Origin: Methanobacteriota archaeon
GTDB lineage: Archaea > Thermoplasmatota > DTKX01 > GCA-020343715
Assembly (NCBI GenBank): GCA_030597775.1
Contig: JAUVRF010000083.1
Coordinates: 1 to 7,125 of the forward strand
DNA length: 7,125 nt
Direction: 5' to 3'
In this document: in pieces, positions 1 through 6,539 of the stretch
Position numbering within the stretch: position 1 is the first letter of the stretch
Layout: the number at the start of each line of letters is the position of its first letter
Notes under the pieces: generated by a model
What the model was told of the DNA's origin: nothing
Seen by the model: only the letters and a program-made list of their open reading frames with translations
Database searches by the model: none
Made by a program: the position numbers and the translations under genes

Positions 1-2
1 CC

Positions 3-95
3 GCCGCCCGCGCCGAGTGGGGCTGGGACCCGGAGTACGACCTGGAGAAGATGACGGTGGACATGCTGGAGAACCTGGAGCGCAAGTTCGCCTAG
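3..95 (+). CDS. NAD-dependent epimerase/dehydratase, C-terminal end (probably L-threonine 3-dehydrogenase, SDR type); partial
   Basis: Only the last 30 residues are present; the 5' part lies outside the window. Frame 3 reads without a stop from the edge to TAG at 93-95. The tail contains a W-G-W-x-P-E-Y-D-L-E-K-M element followed by a DMLENL helix. This is the usual ending of extended short-chain dehydrogenases, and it looks most like the epimerase-type L-threonine 3-dehydrogenase of Thermoplasma and some bacteria, which oxidises threonine to 2-amino-3-oxobutyrate with NAD. The last helix of UDP-sugar epimerases has a similar WGW-P sequence, so the exact substrate is uncertain. The gene converges on the minus-strand operon, 45 bp from its last stop codon, and looks functionally unrelated to it. 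Confidence 0.65.
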   Translation, partial: AARAEWGWDPEYDLEKMTVDMLENLERKFA

Positions 96-140
96 GCCCC
101 AGCCCCCGTTCCCAGAGGACGACCCGACCCTCAACTGGCC
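96..140. other. convergent intergenic spacer
   Basis: These 45 bp separate the stop of the plus-strand dehydrogenase from the stop of the last operon gene. The stretch is GC-rich. I see neither a T-run on either strand nor a convincing hairpin, so transcription from both sides may run into the opposite gene before ending. Confidence 0.6.
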
Positions 141-584
141 CTAGAGGAACACCTCTTCGCTCAGGGGGTTCTTTCCCTTGGACCTTATGGTGGCGTCGAA
201 CTCCTCCATGGTGGAGGCGAACTCGGGGCCCTCGGAGGCGGATATCCACCGGAGCATCACCCGCTCCCTGTCGAACCCGATCTCCTCCAGCACCTTCTCC
301 AGCAGCGCCTGGCGCCTCCTGGTGAAGTAATTGCCCCTGGCGTAGTGGCAGTCCCCCGGGTGGCACCCGGTGACGATGACGCCGTCGGCGCCCCGCTCCA
401 GGGCGGTGAAGACGTACACTGGATTGACCCTGCTCGAGCACATGACCCGGATGGTCCGGAAATTGGCAGGCATCTGGAGCCGGCTCACGCCGGCCAGGTC
501 GGCGCCCGCGTAGGAGCACCAGTTGCAGCAGAACGACAGTATCTTAGGTTCGTACCCGGCTTCCTTCTTCTTCTTGTCGGCCAT
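141..584 (-). CDS. mvhD: MvhD-like [2Fe-2S] electron-transfer protein (copy 1, last gene of operon)
   Basis: A 147-residue protein of the MvhD/HdrA-associated family (the delta subunit of F420-non-reducing hydrogenase), full length for the family. MvhD carries a [2Fe-2S] cluster and passes electrons from a donor module to HdrA. The family cysteines are visible: C20-N-W-C23 near the N-terminus, C49 in VMCSSR, and C74 and C79 in GCHPGDCHY. An extra C19 sits next to C20. The N-terminus has a lysine run (residues 4-7) absent from the other copy. The start is the ATG at 584, preceded by a full GGAGGTGA ribosome site. It lies 12 bp after the stop of fusion A and ends the operon. By eye it is about 60% identical to the MvhD-like protein at 5828-6277. 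The family is clear; the partner it docks to is inferred. Confidence 0.93.
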   Translation of the reverse strand: MADKKKKEAGYEPKILSFCCNWCSYAGADLAGVSRLQMPANFRTIRVMCSSRVNPVYVFTALERGADGVIVTGCHPGDCHYARGNYFTRRRQALLEKVLEEIGFDRERVMLRWISASEGPEFASTMEEFDATIRSKGKNPLSEEVFL

Positions 585-588
585 CTGG

Positions 589-596
589 TCACCTCC
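589..596 (-). promoter_or_regulatory. strong ribosome binding site of terminal mvhD
   Basis: On the minus strand the sequence GGAGGTGA ends 4 nt before the ATG at 584. It is the full complement of the conserved 16S rRNA 3' end and the best ribosome site in the operon. It suggests that the last gene is translated efficiently on its own. Confidence 0.8.
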
Positions 597-1709
597 CTAC
601 CTCTCCACCTCATGCAGTTCATCCTCGACGAAGGTCTTTATCGGGATCTCCTCCTTCGGGTCACGACCCGGGACGTACTCGAAGACCTCCTGGGCCGCCT
701 CCCCCACCTTCTTGAAGATCCTGGCAACGGGGATGTCCACGGGACACACGTCCTCGCACATGCCACACGCGACGCAGGATATGCTCATGTGGAGCAACCT
801 CCCCACGTGGAAGAAGACCGTCCCGGGAGGAGCCCGTGTCGCCCCCTTCCTCTTGAGGTCGTTGCGCCACCACGCGGGCCCGGCCGCGGCCGCCCTCGCC
901 TCGAAGTAGCACATCTGGCAGTAGCAGATGGGGCAGACCTTGGAGCATGCGTGGCACGAGATGCACTTGCCGAAGGTCCTGGAGAACTCGGCCATGTCCT
1001 CGCCCGTGAAGTCCAGTTCCGCCCGCAGGTCCGCCCGGCCCTTGGCCCTGGCCGACCTCAGGGCCTCAAGGCCCTTCGGGTCCTTGCCGTCCTCCTTCGC
1101 CTTGCCCAGGCCCAGGTCCTTCACCATGTCCTCGGCCCGCTGGGTGTCCAGGCGAACGGTGAGGACCTTGTCCAGGTCGGACCTCCCCACCAATCGCAGC
1201 GTCATGTCGACGCCGATGGGTTCGAACAGCTCGCAGCCTGTGCACACGGGTCTGAGCCCATCGGCGCCCTTTCCCTCGGAGGTCGATCTCCAGTAGGCAT
1301 CGATGTCATCGTCCATCGGGTCTCCCGAGACCCTCTGCACGGGGAACACCCCGGGGCACTCGGGGCTGATCAGGACCAGGTTGTCCCCAAAGGCCTGGTT
1401 CCTCTTCATCAGTTCCACGAAGGCCCGGGCCTCGCAGGGCCGCACCACGGCGGCCACGGGTTCCTTGAAGGGCTCCTCCTGGGTCAGGTGCGACAGCACC
1501 TGTCCGCCCTGGGAGGGCATCACGGGGAGCAGTGGCACGGCCTCCGCCAGCGCCGCCGGGTCGGTCACGAGGCAGTGGGCCACGCCCCCGCCGTCCTCCA
1601 GACGCCTCAGGGTCAGCACCGCCCTGACGGTCCCCTTCTCCAGCATGCTCCTGAGGAGGGTCCTGACGCCCTCGTCCAGGGGCTTATCGATGGTGATGGT
1701 GGCAGTCAT
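597..1709 (-). CDS. FrhB-like / HdrC-type ferredoxin fusion protein A (F420 hydrogenase/dehydrogenase beta-subunit family)
   Basis: A 370-residue soluble protein with two parts. Residues about 50-230 resemble FrhB/FdhB, the flavin- and F420-binding beta subunit, with VRPCEARA at 89-96 and RPVCTGCE at 153-160. Residues about 245-345 form a ferredoxin/HdrC-like domain with C249-x2-C252-x2-C255-x3-C259 and C312-x2-C315-x2-C318-x3-C322-P, enough for two [4Fe-4S] clusters. Just after the first motif come three extra cysteines in PICYCQMC (C262, C264, C267). The ATG at 1709 was chosen because GGAGGA lies 6 nt upstream and the preceding stop is 2 bp away; the open frame reaches 2198, but that stretch is the coding sequence of fusion B. 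Its FrhB C-terminal part (LTVRLDTQRAEDM) is less canonical than in B. Annotation as a formate dehydrogenase beta subunit is possible, but no catalytic FdhA is present. Confidence 0.87.
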   Translation of the reverse strand: MTATITIDKPLDEGVRTLLRSMLEKGTVRAVLTLRRLEDGGGVAHCLVTDPAALAEAVPLLPVMPSQGGQVLSHLTQEEPFKEPVAAVVRPCEARAFVELMKRNQAFGDNLVLISPECPGVFPVQRVSGDPMDDDIDAYWRSTSEGKGADGLRPVCTGCELFEPIGVDMTLRLVGRSDLDKVLTVRLDTQRAEDMVKDLGLGKAKEDGKDPKGLEALRSARAKGRADLRAELDFTGEDMAEFSRTFGKCISCHACSKVCPICYCQMCYFEARAAAAGPAWWRNDLKRKGATRAPPGTVFFHVGRLLHMSISCVACGMCEDVCPVDIPVARIFKKVGEAAQEVFEYVPGRDPKEEIPIKTFVEDELHEVER

Positions 1710-1711
1710 GG

Positions 1712-2833
1712 TCAGTCCTCCACCTCGGAGAATTCCTCGAACTCGAACGTGACCAGCGGTCGTTTTTCCTCGGAGCTGCGCCCCGGCATGTACTCGAACC
1801 TCTCCTGGGCGTCGTGGGCCACCAGCGAGAACAGCTGGGCCACGGGGACGCCCGTGGGGCACGCGTCCTCGCACGCGCCGCAGGACACGCAGGAGAGCAC
1901 CATGTGGCTCATCCTGCCCATGTGGAACAGCAGCATGTCGCTGGGCATGCGCAGGCTCCCCGACCGGTCCGCCCTGTCCAGGTAGTCGGAGGATGTGTTC
2001 CGGAGCTCGGGGGAATCGAACTTGCACTGCTTGCAGTAGCAGATGGGGCAGACCCTCATACAGTTGTGGCAGTTGATGCAGGCTCCCAGCAGGTCCAGTA
2101 GACCGCTGAGACCGCTGGCCCGCTTCCGCAGGTCCTCGTGGTTCGCCTTCCGCGTCCCCCGCTTCCGGGCCATCGCCTTGTCGGAGGCCTGCTTCCACTC
2201 GTCTATGGGGTGGTCGGGGGTGAGGCCCAGCTTGGCGATGGCCTCCAGTCCCTTCTCACCCTGGGGTATGAGCAGGACCTTGCCCGTCTGCACGCCCCGG
2301 AGGCCCAGGTGCAGGTCACCCACGGCCGAATTGGACTTCTCGCAGGTCTGGCAGATGGGTCGCATGGCGCTGTCGTCCCATGTGGCCAGGGCCTCGGCGA
2401 AGACCCGTTCCCCCTCCTCGGGGTCGCGGGCGAAGTCCTGCAGGGGCACCGTCCCGGGGCTGTCCATCGTGATGATGGTGATGTGCTCCAGGTCCACCTG
2501 GAAGAGCTTCCGCAGTTCGATGACGGCCTCCGCCTCGCAGGGTCGCATGACGGCGGCGATGCAGACCCCCTCGTCCCCGCGCCGGGTGAGGCTGGTGACG
2601 GCCCTGGCCCCCTGCACAGTCAGGACGGGCGAGATGGGGGCGGCCCGGTCCAGCATCTCCACATCGTCCACCAGGACGTGCATGTAGGAATCGCCTGATG
2701 GGACCTTCATGGGGACCAGTATGGCGTCGCAGGCCCCCCGCTCGTGGCCCTTCCTCAGCATCTCCCTGATGGCGGCGTTGGGTCCATCGGGGGCGTCCAT
2801 GAGGACCCCCAACCCCTTGTATCCCTCCTTCAT
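1712..2833 (-). CDS. FrhB-like / HdrC-type ferredoxin fusion protein B (F420 hydrogenase/dehydrogenase beta-subunit family)
   Basis: A 373-residue paralogue of the next gene with the same domain order. The FrhB part has MRPCEAEA at 96-103, then RPICQTCE at 158-165 followed by GDLHLGLRG and the QGEKGLEAI stretch. This matches the FrhB C-terminal pattern of CxxC, a D-x-x-x-G element and a [RI]-x-x-x-G motif involved in flavin binding. The ferredoxin part has C252-x2-C255-x2-C258-x3-C262, the extra PICYCKQC cysteines (C265, C267, C270), and C315-x2-C318-x2-C321-x3-C325-P. The start ATG at 2833 overlaps the long HdrA stop as ATGA (2830-2833), which implies translational coupling, and GGAGG lies 7 nt upstream. 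The frame stays open to 3001, but that part is antisense-free HdrA coding sequence in another frame. It probably exchanges electrons between F420 or another flavin donor and HdrA; F420 itself is inferred. Confidence 0.88.
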   Translation of the reverse strand: MKEGYKGLGVLMDAPDGPNAAIREMLRKGHERGACDAILVPMKVPSGDSYMHVLVDDVEMLDRAAPISPVLTVQGARAVTSLTRRGDEGVCIAAVMRPCEAEAVIELRKLFQVDLEHITIITMDSPGTVPLQDFARDPEEGERVFAEALATWDDSAMRPICQTCEKSNSAVGDLHLGLRGVQTGKVLLIPQGEKGLEAIAKLGLTPDHPIDEWKQASDKAMARKRGTRKANHEDLRKRASGLSGLLDLLGACINCHNCMRVCPICYCKQCKFDSPELRNTSSDYLDRADRSGSLRMPSDMLLFHMGRMSHMVLSCVSCGACEDACPTGVPVAQLFSLVAHDAQERFEYMPGRSSEEKRPLVTFEFEEFSEVED

Positions 2834-4521
2834 CGTATCGCCTCCACGATCTCCTGGTAGAGCTGTTTGTATGTGAAGTGGTAGAGGGAGATGGCATTGG
2901 ACGGGCACGCTGCAACGCAGTTGCCGCAACCCCTGCAGATGGCCGCGTTGATGTGGGACACGTTCTTCATGGGATCGTACACGATGGCCCCGTAGCAGCA
3001 CACCTCCAGGCAGGTCTGGCAGCCCGTGCAGAGGGTCTCGAGGATGTGGGAGACCCGTATCTCCGGCTCGATGGTCCTCCCTGGTATCAGGGAGCTCAGC
3101 ACCCTCCCCGCGCAGGCCTCGGCCTGGACGATGGAATCGCTGACCGATCGGGGACCGGAAGCCGAGCCCGCCAGGTAGATGCCATCAATGCCCGCGGCCA
3201 TCGGTTCCAGCTTCGCGTGGGCCTCCAGGAGGAAGCCCGAGGGGTCCAGCTCCACGTTCAGCATCTCGGCCATGCCCTCCGTGCCCGTGGGCGGCACCAT
3301 CGCCGGCGAGAGGACGACCATGTCCACCATCAGCTTCTCTGCCTTCCCATCGCCCAGTGAGTGGCTCACCGTGATGCCGCCCTTGGAACCCCCCACCTCG
3401 ACGGAGGTGGTCCTCACCAGGTTCGCACCGGCCTTGACCGCACCCTCCAAGAAGGCCTGCTGGTCCCTCCCGGGGACGCAAAGGTCCCTGTAGAGGATGT
3501 GCACCTTCGCACCCTTGGCAGCTTCGAGCAACAGCCGGGCCTGCTTCGCGGAGTTCATGCAGCAGATCTCGGAGCAGTAGCCCACCTCGTCCCTGCCCAC
3601 GCACTGCACGAAGGCGACGCTCTTGGGGGCCTTGCCACCCTTGCCGCCGATAGAGCCGTCGGCGAGCATCGCCTCCAGCTCCGCCGAGCTGACCACACCG
3701 TCGATGGACCCATGTCCCAGGTCCTCCAGGGGTTTCCCTTCCAGTACCTCGGCGCCCGTGGCGACCACCCCGGCCCCCACGTTCACCTTGGTCTCCAAGG
3801 TCCCCCCGTCCTCCAGTTCGCCCGTGACGACCACCTCGAAGTTGCCGAAGAACCCGACCACCACCGAGACCTCCGAATATCTGTGGACGACGATCCAGTC
3901 GTTGCCCTCCACCAGGTCCACCATGGCAGTGGCCATCTCGCCGCCGCTGGCCATGGTGGGGTAGATGGGCCCTTGGGCCACCACCCTGCCGCCGAGGGAG
4001 GATGACCTCTCGACCAGGTGGACACGCCTCTCGGGAGAGGCCAGGCGGAGCGCCGCAGCCATGCCAGCCACGCCGCCGCCTATCACAAGCACGTCGGCGT
4101 TGACGGCAAGGGCGGTCTTGCTCAGGGGGTCGTGGTACCGGACCCGTCGGATGGCCGCCTTGGCCAGCCGTATCGTCTTCTCGGTGGCCTCCTCCTTGTC
4201 CTTGGTGACCCAGGCAACCTGCTCCCGGATGTTCGTCAGCTGGAACAGGAACGGGTTTATCCCCGAGTCCTCGCAGACCTCCATGAACGTCAGCTCGTGC
4301 TGCTTGGGAGAGCACGCGGCCACCACGAGATGTGTCAGCTTCTCGGTCTTTATGTTGGCCTTGAGGAAATCCTTACCGGGGCCCGAGCACATGAGCCCGA
4401 ACCTGGCGGCCAACACCACGTCGTCCATGTCCTCGACGGCGTTGAGCACGGCGTCGATGTCGACGTTCTCGCCGATGTTGGGACCGCACTCGCAGATGAA
4501 GAAGCCGATGCGGCGCGCCAT
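2830..4521 (-). CDS. hdrA: HdrA-like FAD/iron-sulfur protein, long form lacking the inserted ferredoxin domain
   Basis: A 563-residue HdrA-family flavoprotein; typical HdrA is about 650. In order: an N-terminal domain with C10, C12, C45 and C70 (ICECGPNIG, LMCSGPG, AACSPKQHE) and the TNIREQVAWV element; a Rossmann FAD motif GGGVAGMAAA at 148-157; the GGR segment; the QCVGRDEVGYC to EICC region (C307, C316, C320, C321) typical of HdrA; LAGSASGPR near 450-458; and a C-terminal ferredoxin domain with C498-x2-C501-x2-C504-x3-C508 and C529-x2-C532-x2-C535-x3-C539-P. After PIYPTM, where HdrA normally has a CxxC and an inserted two-cluster ferredoxin, this protein has ASGGEMA and goes straight on to the second half of the flavin domain. 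Start ATG at 4521 has GGTGA 6 nt upstream and follows the previous stop by 1 bp. It is expected to pair with the short HdrA-like protein. Family certain; bifurcating activity unproven. Confidence 0.93.
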   Translation of the reverse strand: MARRIGFFICECGPNIGENVDIDAVLNAVEDMDDVVLAARFGLMCSGPGKDFLKANIKTEKLTHLVVAACSPKQHELTFMEVCEDSGINPFLFQLTNIREQVAWVTKDKEEATEKTIRLAKAAIRRVRYHDPLSKTALAVNADVLVIGGGVAGMAAALRLASPERRVHLVERSSSLGGRVVAQGPIYPTMASGGEMATAMVDLVEGNDWIVVHRYSEVSVVVGFFGNFEVVVTGELEDGGTLETKVNVGAGVVATGAEVLEGKPLEDLGHGSIDGVVSSAELEAMLADGSIGGKGGKAPKSVAFVQCVGRDEVGYCSEICCMNSAKQARLLLEAAKGAKVHILYRDLCVPGRDQQAFLEGAVKAGANLVRTTSVEVGGSKGGITVSHSLGDGKAEKLMVDMVVLSPAMVPPTGTEGMAEMLNVELDPSGFLLEAHAKLEPMAAGIDGIYLAGSASGPRSVSDSIVQAEACAGRVLSSLIPGRTIEPEIRVSHILETLCTGCQTCLEVCCYGAIVYDPMKNVSHINAAICRGCGNCVAACPSNAISLYHFTYKQLYQEIVEAIR

Positions 4522-4522
4522 C

Positions 4523-5815
4523 TCAGCTCACCCCCCCGTCGGTGCCGGTCAGTATGGCGGCCACGGCCATGTCGGCCTCCATGACCACCTGGGATATTCC
4601 CTTGGGGCCGGTGGCGCAGCCCGCCACGTAGATCCCCTCCTTGGCCGTCGATACGGGTCCCCCGCCGTTCCCGCCCTGGGCGAAGAAGCCGGTCCCGTCC
4701 AGAGGCACGCCCAGGATGTCCGCCAGCTCCTTGGAGCCCTCGGAAGGGACGAATGCGGGGGCCAGGACGACCATGTCCACCTTCAGCTCCGCCGCCTTGC
4801 CTGCTCCGTCCTTGTACGCGATCTTCACGCCCGGGGAGCCCTTCCCCACCTTGACGTCCGTGGCGAACACCAGGTCGGCGCCGTGCTCGACCATCTTGTC
4901 GCGGAACCGCTGGTGGGTCTTGCCAGGCACGCACATGTCGGTGTGGAGCACGTGCACCGCAGCATCGGGGAGCTTGTGGTCCACGTAGTGGGCGAACTTG
5001 AGGGAGTTCAGACAGCACACCGCCGAGCAGTAGCCCGTCTCCTCCCTTCCCACGCACTGCACCACGGCGACGGACGAGGGCGCGTCCCCGGACCTGAGCT
5101 TGAGCTCGCCCTCGGTGGGCCCGTTGGAGGCGTACAACCGCGCGAACGCCACCGACGAGAGGACGTCGGGTACCTTGCCGTACCCGAAGCGCTTCATCGG
5201 CTTGAGGTCCATCAATCCGTAACCGGTGGCCACCAGGATGGCTGCCACGTCCAGGTCCAGCACCTCGTCCTTGTCGTCCATGACGATGGCCTCGAACATG
5301 CAGGCCTCGATGCAAGCGTTGCACTCCTCGCCCTTGAACCTCAAGCAGTTGTCGGTGTCTATGCTGGGCACGTTGGGCAATGCCCCCGCGGCGGGAACGT
5401 AGATCGCCTTGCGCTGGGCCATGCCCTCCTCGAAGTCGTTGTCCAGGCTCACGGGGCAGGCCTCGAAGCACATCCCGCACCCGATGCAGGTCTCAGCGCT
5501 GACGTAACTGGCCTTCTTCTTGACCCTGACCTTGAACTTGCCGGCATTCCCGGACACCTTCTCGACCCGCGACAGGGTGAGCAGGTCGATGGAGGCGTTC
5601 TGGAGCAGGTCCTGCTGCAGGGGGGCGATCATGCAGGTGGCGCAGTCCATGTTCGGGTAGATGTCCTCGAACCGGATCACCGAACCGCCGAAGCAGGGAC
5701 TCTCCTCCACCAGGTGTACATGCCTTCCCGCCAGGGCCAGCCGAAGGCTCGCCTCGATACCGGCCATGCCGGCACCGATCACCAGGACATCGTCGTGACC
5801 ATTGTTCTCATCCAT
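4523..5815 (-). CDS. HdrA-like FAD/iron-sulfur protein, short form (QmoA-like), with inserted ferredoxin but no N- or C-terminal cluster domains
   Basis: A 430-residue HdrA-family protein that begins almost directly at the FAD fold: VIGAGMAGIEAS at 12-23. It keeps YPNMDCATC (C58, C61) and the inserted ferredoxin with C110-x2-C113-x2-C116-x3-C120-P and C157-x7-C165-x2-C168-x3-C172. The HdrA signature QCVGREETGYC to AVCC (C254, C263, C267, C268) and AGCATGPKG near 398-406 follow. The N-terminal iron-sulfur domain and C-terminal ferredoxin of full HdrA are absent. Size and layout resemble QmoA of sulfate reducers. The start is uncertain by 9 bp: a GTG at 5824 is also in frame, but the ATG at 5815 has a better-placed GGTGA and is preferred. 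It precedes the long HdrA by 1 bp. It likely forms a heterodimer with that protein, since HdrA flavin sites are built at dimer interfaces; this is an inference. Confidence 0.92.
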   Translation of the reverse strand: MDENNGHDDVLVIGAGMAGIEASLRLALAGRHVHLVEESPCFGGSVIRFEDIYPNMDCATCMIAPLQQDLLQNASIDLLTLSRVEKVSGNAGKFKVRVKKKASYVSAETCIGCGMCFEACPVSLDNDFEEGMAQRKAIYVPAAGALPNVPSIDTDNCLRFKGEECNACIEACMFEAIVMDDKDEVLDLDVAAILVATGYGLMDLKPMKRFGYGKVPDVLSSVAFARLYASNGPTEGELKLRSGDAPSSVAVVQCVGREETGYCSAVCCLNSLKFAHYVDHKLPDAAVHVLHTDMCVPGKTHQRFRDKMVEHGADLVFATDVKVGKGSPGVKIAYKDGAGKAAELKVDMVVLAPAFVPSEGSKELADILGVPLDGTGFFAQGGNGGGPVSTAKEGIYVAGCATGPKGISQVVMEADMAVAAILTGTDGGVS

Positions 5816-5820
5816 GTCCC

Positions 5821-5827
5821 TCACCCC
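5821..5827 (-). promoter_or_regulatory. ribosome binding site that sets the short hdrA start
   Basis: GGGGTGA on the minus strand, 5 nt before the ATG at 5815, matches the anti-Shine-Dalgarno end. It overlaps the alternative GTG start at 5824, which argues for the ATG. Confidence 0.55.
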
Positions 5828-6277
5828 TCACAGGCTCCTGTTGGTCCGCATGGGATTGGGACCAAGCTCCCGGATCTCCTCGATGAACTCGTTCACCACC
5901 TCGGCGTACCTGGGCCCCTCGGAGGCGGACACCCAGGACAGCCTCACCCTCTCGGGCTCCAGCCCCAGGGACGTCAGGATCTGGTCCGTGAGGGCGAAGC
6001 GGCGCCGAGCGAAGTAGTTGCCCTTGTCGTAGTGGCAGTCCCCGGGGTGGCACCCGGTCACCAGGACCCCGTCTGCGCCGCGCATGAGCGCGGTCATTAT
6101 GAGGACGGGGTCCACCCTGCTCGAGCACATCACCCTGATGGGCGATATCGCGGCGGGAACATCCAGCCTGCTGGTGCCAGCCAGGTCCGCCCCGGCATAG
6201 GAGCACCAGTTGCACAGGAAGCCGACCACCCGGGGGCGGAACCCCTGGCTATCGGCCTTCGCGTCCGAAGAAGTCAT
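5828..6277 (-). CDS. mvhD: MvhD-like [2Fe-2S] electron-transfer protein (copy 2, first redox gene)
   Basis: A 149-residue MvhD-family protein, full length. Cysteines C22-N-W-C25, C51 (VMCSSR), C76 and C81 (GCHPGDCHY) match the family; the extra N-terminal cysteine of copy 1 is a leucine here (L21). Conserved elements such as CSYAGADLAG, TALMRGADGV and SASEGP are shared with copy 1. It lies 27 bp after tusA and 12 bp before the short HdrA gene, the usual mvhD-hdrA neighbourhood. The start ATG at 6277 lacks a clear ribosome site (TGGCGATCGT precedes it), unlike the other operon genes, so it may depend on translation from upstream. An ATG 19 nt further upstream is out of frame. It probably docks on one HdrA copy while the other MvhD docks on the second; the pairing is an inference. 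Confidence 0.93.
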   Translation of the reverse strand: MTSSDAKADSQGFRPRVVGFLCNWCSYAGADLAGTSRLDVPAAISPIRVMCSSRVDPVLIMTALMRGADGVLVTGCHPGDCHYDKGNYFARRRFALTDQILTSLGLEPERVRLSWVSASEGPRYAEVVNEFIEEIRELGPNPMRTNRSL

Positions 6278-6304
6278 ACGATCGCCAGAAGTCCATGGGG
6301 GGGA

Positions 6305-6529
6305 TCAGAACTGTATCTGGGCCTTCGCCTTCCCGTCGCCATCCACGGCACAGAAGAGGAGGGTCTTTCCCATAGTGGTACACCACTTACCGATGTCCTC
6401 GGGGAACGATTCACAGTCGGCTACTATCTCAAGCATGTCTCCAGGCTGCATCTGCTTGGCCATGATGGCCACCTTGAGCACGGGCTGGGGACACTTCAGG
6501 CCCAGGGCGTCTAGGGTGTGCGTGGTCAT
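6305..6529 (-). CDS. tusA: TusA/SirA-family sulfur carrier protein
   Basis: A 74-residue protein of normal TusA length. TusA binds sulfane sulfur as a persulfide on a conserved cysteine and hands it to partners such as DsrE. The N-terminal beta strand LDALGLKCPQP contains the family C-P-x-P motif with C13 as the sulfur-carrying residue. The middle has VADCESFPEDIGKWC, the usual acidic and aromatic segment of the family, with additional C39 and C50, and C60 follows. The start ATG at 6529 is preceded by a GAGGG site overlapping the stop of the DsrE gene, with a 10-bp gap between genes. An ATG at 6536 is out of frame. TusA-family proteins also serve tRNA thiolation and molybdenum cofactor synthesis, but the DsrE neighbour and Hdr context favour sulfur relay in energy metabolism. 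Confidence 0.93.
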   Translation of the reverse strand: MTTHTLDALGLKCPQPVLKVAIMAKQMQPGDMLEIVADCESFPEDIGKWCTTMGKTLLFCAVDGDGKAKAQIQF

Positions 6530-6539
6530 TGTTCATCCC

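Noticed and set aside
345..1985. Long open frame on the plus strand (546 codons)
   Set aside because: It is antisense to fusion A and part of fusion B. Its translation is rich in H, G, R and P with no recognisable domain, as expected for the reverse of GC-rich genes, while the minus-strand frames carry clear cysteine motifs.
1710..2198. N-terminal extension of fusion A beyond the ATG at 1709
   Set aside because: The frame stays open, but the extra residues are an arginine- and glycine-rich out-of-frame reading of fusion B, and a good ribosome site lies just before 1709.
2834..3001. N-terminal extension of fusion B
   Set aside because: The extension reads the C-terminal ferredoxin of HdrA long in another frame; GGAGG before 2833 and the ATGA overlap support the shorter form.
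3965..6514. Very long open frame on the plus strand (849 codons)
   Set aside because: It lies opposite HdrA long, HdrA short, MvhD and TusA, all of which have strong family signatures. The translation is low-complexity H/G/V/L-rich and has no domain I recognise; high GC suppresses stops in the opposite strand.
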